Assembly (NCBI GenBank): GCA_005503215.1
Contig: SCNS01000013.1
Coordinates: 1-64,000 of the forward strand
DNA length: 64,000 nucleotides
Source: Sphingomonadaceae bacterium 3R27C6
Lineage (GTDB): Bacteria > Pseudomonadota > Alphaproteobacteria > Sphingomonadales > Sphingomonadaceae
Reading direction: 5' to 3'
The translations under genes were made by a program, and so were the position numbers. Below, in pieces: positions 25,914 through 33,742 of the stretch. Each line of letters begins with the position of its first letter. Position 1 is the stretch's first letter. The notes under the pieces are model-generated. The model made no database searches. It was not told the origin of the DNA and was given only the letters and a program-made list of their open reading frames with translations.

Positions 25914-28900
25914 GCTGGAGTTCAAGCTCCCTTGCGGGTGAGGAAGGCGCGCCCTTGCGATGGGCGATGCTGAACAGCGCCGGCACGAGCAGCAGTGTCG
26001 CCACGGTTGCGAAGATCAAGCCGCCGATCACCGCGCGGCCGAGCGGAGCGTTCTGCTCGGCGCCCTCGCCGATACCGAGCGCGATGGGGGTCATGCCGAT
26101 GATGATCGCGAGCGCGGTCATCAGCACGGGGCGGAAACGGACCACCGCCGCCTCGATCGCGGCGCGGGTGGCGTCGCCGGTCTCGGCTAGGCGTTCGCGT
26201 GCGAAGCTGACCACCAGGATGGAGTTGGCGGTGGCGACGCCCATGCACATGATCGCGCCGGTGAGCGCGGGCACGGAGATGGTCGTGCCGGTCACGAACA
26301 GCATCCAGACGATGCCGGCGAAGGCGGCCGGCAGCGCGCCGATGATGACCAGCGGGTCGATCCAGCTCTGGAAGGTCACGACGATCACGAGGTAGATGAG
26401 GATAATCGCGCCGATCAGCCCGAAAGCGAGACCGGAGAAGGCGTGGTTCATCGTCTCATATTGTCCCGCCAGCGTGACGGTTACGCCGGCCGGGCGCTCG
26501 GCATCCATCTCGGCAATGATGCGATGAATGTCGCCGGCCACGGCGCCCAGGTCGCGAGCCTGCGGCGTGGCATAGATGTTGATGACCGGCTGGATGTCTG
26601 CTCGGCTCGCTACGTTGATGGTCGTATTGCGAGTCACGGCGCCAAGACCGCCCAGCGTCTGGGCCTCCCCGGCGCCCGTCGCCGAAACCGGCAGCGCTTC
26701 CAGCGCAGCGATCGTGTCGACCTCCAGTTCGGGGACTTGCGCCACGACAGGATAGGACACCCCGTTTTCGGGATTGAGCCAGTAAACCGGCGCAGACTGC
26801 TGCGTGCCGGCTAGGGCGGTCGCGACGCTGGTGGTTACGTCACGCTGGTTGAGCCCGTATTGCGCGATCCGCGAGCGATCGATGTCGATGTTGAGCTGCG
26901 GCGCGCGCGAGGATTGCTGGAGTCGGGCGTCGGCGAGGCCGGGCACGGTCCGAACGCGTTTGAGGATCGCTTGCGCATAAGCTTCGTTCGCCGCGAGATT
27001 CCGGCCGCGCACCTGGATATCGATCGGCGCTGGCGAGCCGAAGTTCAGGATTTGGCTGGTGATGTCGGCAGGCAGGAAGGAGAAATCAACGCCCGGAAAG
27101 CTCACGGGCAGCTCGCGCCGCAAAGTGGCGACATGCGTGTCCGTCGCGGTTCGGTTCCGCCCGAGCGAGATGAGGATATCGCCCTCGTTCAGTCCCACCG
27201 TCCCCGTATTGTTGTAGATGACGTTGAGCAGCGCGGAGGACATTCCGACATTGGCGACGACCGATTCAACCTGCTCGGCGGGGATCAATTCGCGCACCCG
27301 CGTCTGCACCCGCGAGATCAGCGCCGTGCTGTCCTCGATGCGCGTGCCTGCCGGCGCGCGCACATGCAGGGTGATTTGCCCAGCATCCACAGTGGGAAAG
27401 AAGTCGCGGCCAAGTGTGGGAATGAGCAGCAGCGACGCCACCATCGCGCCGAGGAACGCCGGGATGAAGATGCGCCGTGCGGACATCACGCGGGAAAGCA
27501 CCCGCCCGAAGCGGTCCTTCTGCCTGTCGAACCCGGTCGAAAAGCGATGCTGGAACCGGACGAGTGGATTGCGCGAGCGGGCGCGCTCGGCCTCTTCGCC
27601 CTCCCGATGCGGGCGTAGCAGATACATCGCCATCGTCGGGATGAGCGTGCGCGACAGGATGAACGAGGCGATCATCGAGAAGATCACCGCCAGTGCCAGC
27701 GGCACGAACAGATAGCCTGCGACGCCCGGCAGGAAGAACATCGGCACGAAGACGATGCAGATGCACGTCACGATCACGAAGGCGGGCGTCACGATCTGCG
27801 CCGCGCCGTCCATGATCGAGCGTAGAACCGGCTTCCCTTTCTCAAGGTGCCAGTTGATGTTCTCGATCGTGACCATCGCGTCGTCGACCAATATGCCGAT
27901 GGCCAGAGCCAAGCCGCTCAGCGTCATGATGTTGATCGTCTGGCCGGTCGCGCTCAGCGCCAACAACGCGGCGAGGATCGCCAAGGGTATCGTGGTCACG
28001 ATGATGATCGTCGATCGCCACGATCCCAGAAACAGCAGGATCATCAGCGAGGTCAGCACGGCGGCCAACACACCCTCATAGGCCACGGTGGAGACGGCCG
28101 CCTTCACCAGCACCGACTGGTCGCCGATAAGCTGGACGCGCAGCGTTTCCGGGAGGCCCTCGGTGATCTGTGGGATACGCTCGCGAACCGTATTGACGAT
28201 ATCGATGGTTGAGGCCGCACCGCTCTTGAGCACGGTCATCAGGACTGACCGCTGGCCTTCGACTTGGACGATGTTCATTTGCGGCGGCGCGCCGTCGCGG
28301 ACTTGGGCGATGTCGCGCATGGTGATCGTCGCGCCGTCGACCACGCGAACTGGCAGATTGTTCAACTGCTCGACCGAGCCCGGCGCATTGTTGAGCCTGA
28401 CGGTGTATTGCAGGCCGCCGACCTTGGCGAAGCCCGCCGGGATGATTTGGGTTTGCGCGGCAATCGCCGCCGCGACGTCGCCGGCGGACAGGCCGCGAGC
28501 GCGCAGCGCCTCAGGGTCGATGTCGATCTGTATCTGACGCTGCTTGCCGCCGAATGGGAAGGGCATGGCGACGCCCGGCACGGTGATGAGCTGCGGGCGG
28601 ATTTGATTGACGCCGAGATCGTAGAGCTGCTGTTCGCTCAGCCCTTCGCCGGAGAGGGCGAGCTGGACGATCGGCACGGTCGAGGCGTCATAGTTGACGA
28701 TGAACGGCGGAGAGATGCCCGGCGGAAGCTGACGCAAAATGGCCTGCGAGATCGACGTGACCTGCGCGGTCGCGGTGCGAATGTCCGCGCCTGGCTGGAA
28801 GTAAATCCGCACGACGCCAACGCCGTTCATCGACTGGCTCTCGATCCGGTCGATGTCGTTGACGGTCGTGGTCAGCACGCGTTCGAACGGATTGATGATC

Positions 28901-29088
28901 CGTCCGGCCATGTCCTCGGGCGACAGCCCATTATAGGTCCAGGCGGTCGCGATCACCGGCACGCCGATGCGCGGGAAGATGTCGACCGGCATCCTCAGAA
29001 CGGACAGGATGCCGAGGCCAAAGATCAGCACGGCCATCACGATGAAGGTCAGCGGTCGCGTTAGCGCGACCCGCACGAGCGCCATCAT
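25906..29088 (-). CDS. RND-family efflux permease
   Basis: The 1060-residue transporter has the full RND duplication with twelve membrane helices and two large periplasmic loops. Helix 4 carries LAIGILVDDAMVTIENI, whose paired aspartates are the proton relay of AcrB/MdtB-like (HAE1) members. The heavy-metal RND signature DFGxxVDGAVVxVEN is absent. So export of organic compounds, not divalent metals, is the safer call, although the surroundings are all metal resistance. A near-identical copy of the CDF operator (29240-29258) and a CueR-type box (29438-29468) lie upstream, which hints at metal-responsive expression. Confidence 0.88.
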   Translation of the reverse strand: MMALVRVALTRPLTFIVMAVLIFGLGILSVLRMPVDIFPRIGVPVIATAWTYNGLSPEDMAGRIINPFERVLTTTVNDIDRIESQSMNGVGVVRIYFQPGADIRTATAQVTSISQAILRQLPPGISPPFIVNYDASTVPIVQLALSGEGLSEQQLYDLGVNQIRPQLITVPGVAMPFPFGGKQRQIQIDIDPEALRARGLSAGDVAAAIAAQTQIIPAGFAKVGGLQYTVRLNNAPGSVEQLNNLPVRVVDGATITMRDIAQVRDGAPPQMNIVQVEGQRSVLMTVLKSGAASTIDIVNTVRERIPQITEGLPETLRVQLIGDQSVLVKAAVSTVAYEGVLAAVLTSLMILLFLGSWRSTIIIVTTIPLAILAALLALSATGQTINIMTLSGLALAIGILVDDAMVTIENINWHLEKGKPVLRSIMDGAAQIVTPAFVIVTCICIVFVPMFFLPGVAGYLFVPLALAVIFSMIASFILSRTLIPTMAMYLLRPHREGEEAERARSRNPLVRFQHRFSTGFDRQKDRFGRVLSRVMSARRIFIPAFLGAMVASLLLIPTLGRDFFPTVDAGQITLHVRAPAGTRIEDSTALISRVQTRVRELIPAEQVESVVANVGMSSALLNVIYNNTGTVGLNEGDILISLGRNRTATDTHVATLRRELPVSFPGVDFSFLPADITSQILNFGSPAPIDIQVRGRNLAANEAYAQAILKRVRTVPGLADARLQQSSRAPQLNIDIDRSRIAQYGLNQRDVTTSVATALAGTQQSAPVYWLNPENGVSYPVVAQVPELEVDTIAALEALPVSATGAGEAQTLGGLGAVTRNTTINVASRADIQPVINIYATPQARDLGAVAGDIHRIIAEMDAERPAGVTVTLAGQYETMNHAFSGLAFGLIGAIILIYLVIVVTFQSWIDPLVIIGALPAAFAGIVWMLFVTGTTISVPALTGAIMCMGVATANSILVVSFARERLAETGDATRAAIEAAVVRFRPVLMTALAIIIGMTPIALGIGEGAEQNAPLGRAVIGGLIFATVATLLLVPALFSIAHRKGAPSSPARELELQHV

Positions 29089-29210
29089 CGTGGCTGGTTC
29101 CGAAACATAGGTGACTTGCTAGGCATCGCACGTCCTCCCGCGAGATCGCGAAAATGGGCATGCTCCCGTCTTGCGTGATCGTGATCGTGGTGGCTGTGGG
29201 AATGGGGCAT
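29085..29210 (-). CDS. Histidine-rich short ORF ahead of the RND operon (possible CDF N-terminal stub)
   Basis: The 41-residue frame starts with MPHSHSHHDHDHARREHAH and its stop overlaps the permease start (TGATG), so it could couple translation. The histidine run resembles the N-terminus of the CDF exporter at 14839, and the same operator type precedes both. It may be a leftover 5' end of a second CDF gene that now acts as the leader of the RND operon, or a small metal-binding peptide. No ribosome-binding site is clear. Confidence 0.4.
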   Translation of the reverse strand: MPHSHSHHDHDHARREHAHFRDLAGGRAMPSKSPMFRNQPR

Positions 29211-29239
29211 GTCGATCTCAAACGGAGCCATAAGATGTG

Positions 29240-29258
29240 CACATGAATATGTGTTCAT
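29240..29258 (-). promoter_or_regulatory. Second ArsR/SmtB-type operator, upstream of the RND operon
   Basis: On the minus strand ATGAACACATATTCATGTG differs at one base from ATGAACACATATTGATGTG at 14791-14809. It contains the inverted repeat ATGAA-CACATA-TTCAT. It lies 30 bases before the histidine-rich ORF and about 150 bases before the permease gene. The regulator encoded at 16364 is the natural candidate to bind it. Confidence 0.65.
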
Positions 29259-29437
29259 TTGTTTGATGTCAACTCGATGCAGTCAAGCACCACCATGAGC
29301 TGGCCGTGGCGATGACGAGCAAATGGCAGCGTCATTTTTGCGCTCGGAGAAGCCGATGACGGCGTCGGCGGTTGAGGGACGGCTTCAGGAATCCGGGAAT
29401 TCCTGACTTTCCGCATTGATTCGTTTGTTGCCGCAGA

Positions 29438-29468
29438 CCGATGCTTCTTCCAACGTTTGGAAGGTCAA
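29438..29468 (-). promoter_or_regulatory. CueR-type box between the RND operon and the trbB fragment
   Basis: On the minus strand TTGACC (29463-29468) is followed by CTTCCAAACGTTGGAAG, a 7-bp perfect dyad. The expected -10 position 19 bases on reads CATCGG, which is poor. It points toward the RND operon, 350 bases away, and may be an inactive remnant or a weak copper-responsive promoter. Confidence 0.5.
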
Positions 29469-29499
29469 GGGATGAATCACTTCGGGCTCACGTCGGACC

Positions 29500-29700
29500 T
29501 ACGCCGCCGGTACGTTGCTCGATGACTATGTGCAGTCGGGCACCATGGCCGCCGACCAAGCGGCGCTTCTAGCCGAAGTCGCCAAGGGTCCCGACCGCGT
29601 CGTCATCATTGAGGACACGCGCGAGCTTCAATGCGCCGCGCCTAATCTCGTCGCGATGCGCACCAAGGATGGCATTGCGACGCTCGACGCGCCATGCCGG
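29500..29700 (+). pseudogene. trbB fragment with internal deletion
   Basis: Translation gives LLDDYVQSGTMAADQAA joined directly to LLAEVAKGPDRVVIIEDTRE and [16 protein letters not shown]. In the intact TrbB (40935-41921) these two segments are separated by about 26 residues that include the Walker A motif GGTGSGKT. The fragment differs enough from that gene (VVIIED against IVLIED) to have come from another trb operon. It starts without a start region and ends after ATLDAP in unrelated sequence, and it lies on the opposite strand to the working trb genes. Confidence 0.75.
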
Positions 29701-29773
29701 CGTGCCCCTTCGACCTATCGCCTATCCTTTCATATTTATCTATATTCATATGAATGATTGTTGAAAATAATCC

Positions 29774-29804
29774 TTGACCTTGCCAACGCTGGAAGCCGCA
29801 AAGC
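29774..29804 (+). promoter_or_regulatory. CueR-type box upstream of the adaptor/channel chimera
   Basis: TTGACC at 29774-29779 followed by TTGCCAACGCTGGAAGCC gives the ACCTTGC-N7-GGAAGCC dyad with a 19-base spacing to CAAAGC. It lies 67 bases before the chimera start. An ATTCATATGAAT palindrome just upstream (about 29743-29754) may be an additional ArsR-type half-site pair. Confidence 0.5.
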
Positions 29805-29870
29805 GAACAGGAATCGATCAGACGCCGCGGAACGGATGAACAAGGCGCGGCACAGTTGAAAGGCAATATC

Positions 29871-31037
29871 ATGCCGACAAAAAGCGCACTTCTCCTGGCT
29901 TCCATAGCCTTGGCTATTGGCGGCCTTACGTCAGCTTGTAGCAAATCGGGCGGCGATCAGGGCGCACAAGCGGCGGCAGCGCCGCAAGTGCCAGTAGCGC
30001 AAGTTGTCGTGCGCGAGCTTGCCCCCTCGGCCGAGTTCAACGGTTCGCTATCGGCGCCCCAGAGCGTCGAGTTGCGGCCCCGCGTCAGCGGCGCAATCGT
30101 CTCCGTCCATGTCCCCGAAGGCGTGCTCGTCAGGAAGGGGCAGCTTCTGTTCCGCATTGATCCGCGACCATTCCAGGTCGCGCTCGATCAGGCGCAGGCG
30201 CAGCTTCGTCAGGCGCAAGCCTCCGCAACGCTCGCCGAAAGCAATTTCACCCGCTCGGAACAACTCGTCGCGACCGGCGCAATCTCGCGCAAGACTTATG
30301 ACGACGCGCTGGCGCAGCGGAACGCCGCACGCGCACAGGTGCAGGCCGGTAGCGCGGCCGTAGCCGCCGCACGGCTCGACCTTTCCTTTACGCAGGTCAC
30401 GGCGCCGGTCGGCGGCCGGGTCGATCGCGTGCCCTCGGACCTTCTGGCGCGCCGACCCGACATCCGCGCGGTCGAACATACGCTGCGCGCCGCCAACGCG
30501 AATATCGGCGCTGCCCGCTCAGCGTTCTTCCCGACGATCAGTCTGACCGGCTCGGCGGGAACGGCGAGCGCGAGCCTCGACGATCTGTTCTCATCGGGGT
30601 CGGGCGCATGGAGCTTCATGCCGCGCATCACCCTGCCGCTTCCAATCTTCGGCGGCAGCGCGCTGAGAGCCAACCTCGATCGCGCGGACGTGCAGAAACG
30701 GATCGAAATCGCCAACTATGAGAAGGCGATCCAATCCGCCTTCCGCGACGTGGCTGACGGGCTCGCCGGCAAAGGAACCTTGGACGCCCAAATCCGATCG
30801 GAAACGCAGCGGGTCGATGCCAGCCGCAATGCCTACAGGCTCGCGGAACAGCGGCTCAACTCAGGCGAGGATGACAACCTCGCCCTGCTCGACGCGCAGC
30901 GCACGCTTTACGGGTCACAGCAAGCCTTGGTCCGCTCCAAGCTGGTGCGGCTCAGTAATCTCATCAATCTCTACAAGGCGCTGGGTGGCGGCTGGACGGA
31001 GTTCACGACACCGCCTGATGATCCGTTAGCCCGGTGA
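29871..31037 (+). CDS. In-frame chimera: RND adaptor N-terminus fused to outer-membrane factor C-terminus
   Basis: Residues 1 to about 185 are an AcrA/HlyD-like adaptor: lipoprotein signal with GLTSACSKSGG, lipoyl half PRVSGAIVSVHVPEGVLVRK, coiled-coil hairpin (AQAQLRQAQASATLAESNF) and the second lipoyl entry LSFTQVTAPVGGRV. From about residue 186 the sequence becomes a NodT/TolC channel half: VPSDLLARRPDIRAVEHTLR, ARSAFFPTISLTGSAG, and the C-terminal LINLYKALGGGW. The joint near nt 30,425 is in frame and no stop interrupts the 388 codons. A deletion that removed the adaptor end, a permease and half the channel gene would give this. ATG 29871 is chosen for the lipoprotein signal. Function, if any, is unknown. 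Confidence 0.8.
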   Translation: MPTKSALLLASIALAIGGLTSACSKSGGDQGAQAAAAPQVPVAQVVVRELAPSAEFNGSLSAPQSVELRPRVSGAIVSVHVPEGVLVRKGQLLFRIDPRPFQVALDQAQAQLRQAQASATLAESNFTRSEQLVATGAISRKTYDDALAQRNAARAQVQAGSAAVAAARLDLSFTQVTAPVGGRVDRVPSDLLARRPDIRAVEHTLRAANANIGAARSAFFPTISLTGSAGTASASLDDLFSSGSGAWSFMPRITLPLPIFGGSALRANLDRADVQKRIEIANYEKAIQSAFRDVADGLAGKGTLDAQIRSETQRVDASRNAYRLAEQRLNSGEDDNLALLDAQRTLYGSQQALVRSKLVRLSNLINLYKALGGGWTEFTTPPDDPLAR

Positions 31038-31975
31038 TTGAGCTGCGCCAGCTCCGCTACCTGATTGCGGCGGCCGAGGCCGGTAGCTTCAGTCGCGCGG
31101 CGCGCAGCATAAATATCAAGCAAGCAACGCTCAGCCGACACGTCCTCGAAATCGAGAAGCGGCTAGGCATGGCGCTGTTCGACCGCAAGACCCGCGGTGC
31201 CACTCTGACTCCGAATGGCAGAACCTATCTGCGAACGGCACAGCGCATCGTGAAGGAGTTCGAGGAACTGAACAACTGGGTCCGCGCCACGAACAACGGC
31301 CACGTCGGCAAGCTGGCCGTAGGCTTCTATACGTCCTTCTCCGCCGGCAACTTGCGGGCAACGCTCAGCGAGTTCGGCGAACGCCACCCCGAGGTCAAAG
31401 TATCCGGCTTTGAACGCGATCGGGATATGCTGTTGGCCGGGATCGAGAATGGCCTGCTCGATATCGCGATCATGATTGGGGAGGCCTCCTATCGGGGTCT
31501 GATGAGCCGTTCTTTCTGGAGTGAGCGCATATTTGTAGCAATGCCGGCAGGCCATCCACTCACCCAATGCGAACGCATCCATTGGCCCGACCTGACCGGC
31601 GAACACTTTTTGCTGACCGAACGAGATCCCGGCCCAGAGACCCGAAACATCCTCATGGGCAAACTTGGGGTCCCCGGTTGCATGCCAGAGATCGACATGC
31701 AGGATATCGGACGCGAGACAATGTTGAGCGCCATTGCGCTCGGTGGGCGTCTCTCGATTGTCGCCGAATCCGCCTTGGGTATCCAAGTGCCAGGCGTAAC
31801 GTTCAGCGAAATCCACGACAGTCATGGACATATGCGGATCGGCTTCTCGGGCTATTGGCGTGAAGACAATGACAACCCCGTCTTGCTGCGCTTCCTTGAT
31901 CTCGTGGCCGGTCGCTATTCGCTGCCGCCCATTCTGATGCCGCAGCCATCACATCACCAACCGGAAAAGAAATAG
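31034..31975 (+). CDS. LysR-family transcriptional regulator
   Basis: This 313-residue protein has a typical N-terminal winged helix (LRQLRYLIAAAEAGSFSRAA, then KQATLSRHVLEIEKRLGMAL) and the two-lobed ligand-binding domain (LAVGFYTSFSAGNLRATLSE onward). GTG 31034 overlaps the stop of the chimera. A LysR gene beside the trbK-like gene at the end of a trb operon is a recurring arrangement in sphingomonad and related ICEs, so a role in control of transfer genes is more likely than control of the metal genes. The ligand is unknown. Confidence 0.85.
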   Translation: MIELRQLRYLIAAAEAGSFSRAARSINIKQATLSRHVLEIEKRLGMALFDRKTRGATLTPNGRTYLRTAQRIVKEFEELNNWVRATNNGHVGKLAVGFYTSFSAGNLRATLSEFGERHPEVKVSGFERDRDMLLAGIENGLLDIAIMIGEASYRGLMSRSFWSERIFVAMPAGHPLTQCERIHWPDLTGEHFLLTERDPGPETRNILMGKLGVPGCMPEIDMQDIGRETMLSAIALGGRLSIVAESALGIQVPGVTFSEIHDSHGHMRIGFSGYWREDNDNPVLLRFLDLVAGRYSLPPILMPQPSHHQPEKK

Positions 31976-31977
31976 CC

Positions 31978-32286
31978 ATGACACGAAGCAAGACACTCTT
32001 CATCGTGCTGGTCGCGCTGGTCATCGGATTCGGCGTGGGCTTCGTGCTGCGCCCGGTGATCATGCCCGTCGAGCGTGCGCCGGCCCTCGCGAGTCCGGCC
32101 CCCGCCGCACCGGAGCCGGCCGAACCGCGCGGGACGCAGTATTTCGCGGCGCATCTCGATGAAGCACGGGAGATCGTGGGGCAATGCGCGGAAGGCTCGG
32201 TGCGGGGCAGCGAGTGCGCCAATGCCGAGCAGGCCGTGATCGAGGCGGAAGGCCGCGACCGCTTCAAGAAGTTCATGGGCAACTGA
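31978..32286 (+). CDS. TrbK-like putative entry exclusion protein
   Basis: The 102-residue protein has one N-terminal membrane helix (LFIVLVALVIGFGVGFVLRP), a proline/alanine linker and a C-terminal segment CAEGSVRGSECANAEQAVIE followed by GRDRFKKFMGN, as in the TrbK-alt family. The two cysteines may form a disulphide in the periplasm. It starts 2 bases after the LysR stop, so the two are probably one operon. A second, different TrbK-like protein is encoded at 36815 within the trb operon. Entry exclusion is known for the RP4 TrbK, and is assumed here. Confidence 0.65.
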   Translation: MTRSKTLFIVLVALVIGFGVGFVLRPVIMPVERAPALASPAPAAPEPAEPRGTQYFAAHLDEAREIVGQCAEGSVRGSECANAEQAVIEAEGRDRFKKFMGN

Positions 32287-32303
32287 CGGCAGGCGGCGCG
32301 CTC

Positions 32304-32525
32304 TCACTTCCCCTGCGCGCGGTGCCGGCGAAAGGCGCGGTCGGTTTCCATGAACCGGGCGAGCATCGGCGCGACCAGCTTGTCGGGCGGGACCGGCGCT
32401 CCCCCGGTCTCGGCTGCGAGCGCGGCGGCATAGGCGACGAGATCGCGATGCACGGCGGCGGGCAGCTCCACGGAGAGCTTGACCGGCCGATCGTCGGCCA
32501 GCGGCCCCAACTTCAATTTCGTCAT
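32304..32525 (-). CDS. DUF2274-family small protein
   Basis: The 73 residues begin KLKLGPLADDRPVKLSVELP and continue with AAVHRDLVAYAAALAAETGG, the usual DUF2274 sequence. The fold is probably a ribbon-helix-helix. The family is found almost only as the last gene of trb operons in proteobacterial ICEs, directly after trbI, as here (4-base overlap). A regulatory role is assumed from the fold. Confidence 0.8.
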   Translation of the reverse strand: MTKLKLGPLADDRPVKLSVELPAAVHRDLVAYAAALAAETGGAPVPPDKLVAPMLARFMETDRAFRRHRAQGK

Positions 32526-33742
32526 CGTGTCGCTCCGATCGGTTCAAGCACCAGGTCGCGCGTGATGACCACGCGCAACGGATGCCCCGGCCGGATGGTG
32601 AGCGTCGGCTGCACATTGAGCTGCCGACGCACGATCTGCTGGCCGGTCTGGTTGATGGTGTCCTGCGAGCCGCGACGCAGTGCGCGAGTAAGTTCGTCCT
32701 CGCTATCCGCGCCCAATTCGGCGCCGACGCCGAGCAGTGTCGAAACGGCGGCGGCTTTCAGCAGATTGCCCCAATGCTGGTTTACGCGATCCTGTAGGCC
32801 AGCATATCCGGCCGCATCAGCGCCGGGCTGGCGCTCGAGAACGATCGAGCGGCCGTCCGGCAATATCAGCCGATCCCATGCCAGCAGCACGCGCGCCTGC
32901 CCGGCGGCGATCTCGCTGTCATATTCGCCGATCAGCCGCGTGCCCTGCGGGATGAGCAGGATGCGGCCCGTAGGGCTGTCATAGACGTTTGCCGTTACCT
33001 GGGCGGTGATCTGGCCGGGAAGGTCCGAACGGATGCCGGTGATGAGCGCGGCAGGGATGATGCTGCCGGCCTGCACGATGTTGGGCGAGGCCGGCGCCAC
33101 GAGGCGTTCGACGCTGACCGTCCGCTGATTAGACGCCTGCGCCAAGAAGGCTCGCTTGGCGGCCTGGTCGCCCTGCGCCGTCTCGGCAGGTTGCGGTGAG
33201 GCAGGAGCACCAGGCGCTGCCGTCGCGAGGTTCGGCAAAGACGGCATCGCAGCGGCCCCGGCGCTGCTGCCACCCAAGAACACGCCGCTCATGCGGGCGG
33301 CGTCGCGCTCCTGCTGCGCGCGCTGGCGGGCGGCTTCCTCAGCCTGCGCGCGCGGATCGGGCTGGGCGCCGACCGGCGGGACCTGGACATTCTCCCCGCG
33401 CTGCTGGGCCGAGACGATCGGGCCGCCGAGGTCGCCGGGAAGCGGCGGGCCGAGTTTCGGCGCTTGGCTATAGTCGCGCGGTCCCGACGTGATGGTCTCG
33501 GACGTGGCGCGGCTGTCGGTGTTGTAAAGCTCCTTGGCCTCCTTCTCGCCGGCCGGCTTGAGCGCATAGATCAGTGAGCCGCCGATCCCGAGGCCGGCGA
33601 CGACGCCGAGGGCGGCCAGCGCCTTGCGCGACAGGCGCATGACGCGCGGCGGGTTGCCGCGAAGCTGGAAGGCTTGCGGATCGGGGCGCGGCGCTTGCGG
33701 TGCGGCCGCCTCGGGCGGGGAATTGTCGGCGGGATCGGTCAC
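32522..33742 (-). CDS. trbI: TrbI, VirB10-like transfer channel scaffold
   Basis: The 406-residue protein has a short cytoplasmic part, one membrane helix (ALGVVAGLGIGGSLIYALKP), a proline-rich periplasmic linker and the C-terminal VirB10 barrel (SVERLVAPASPNIVQAGSII, GQITAQVTANVYDSPTGRIL, IPQGTRLIGEYD). The protein spans the periplasm and joins inner and outer membrane parts of the mating channel. It overlaps both neighbours by four bases, so the operon is tightly coupled. Confidence 0.92.
   Translation of the reverse strand: MTDPADNSPPEAAAPQAPRPDPQAFQLRGNPPRVMRLSRKALAALGVVAGLGIGGSLIYALKPAGEKEAKELYNTDSRATSETITSGPRDYSQAPKLGPPLPGDLGGPIVSAQQRGENVQVPPVGAQPDPRAQAEEAARQRAQQERDAARMSGVFLGGSSAGAAAMPSLPNLATAAPGAPASPQPAETAQGDQAAKRAFLAQASNQRTVSVERLVAPASPNIVQAGSIIPAALITGIRSDLPGQITAQVTANVYDSPTGRILLIPQGTRLIGEYDSEIAAGQARVLLAWDRLILPDGRSIVLERQPGADAAGYAGLQDRVNQHWGNLLKAAAVSTLLGVGAELGADSEDELTRALRRGSQDTINQTGQQIVRRQLNVQPTLTIRPGHPLRVVITRDLVLEPIGATR

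Noticed and set aside
25906-29088. CzcA/CusA-type heavy-metal RND permease
   Set aside because: Helix 4 reads GILVDDAMVTIEN and not the DFGxxVDGAVVxVEN of the metal subfamily, so substrate cannot be called a metal despite the neighbours.
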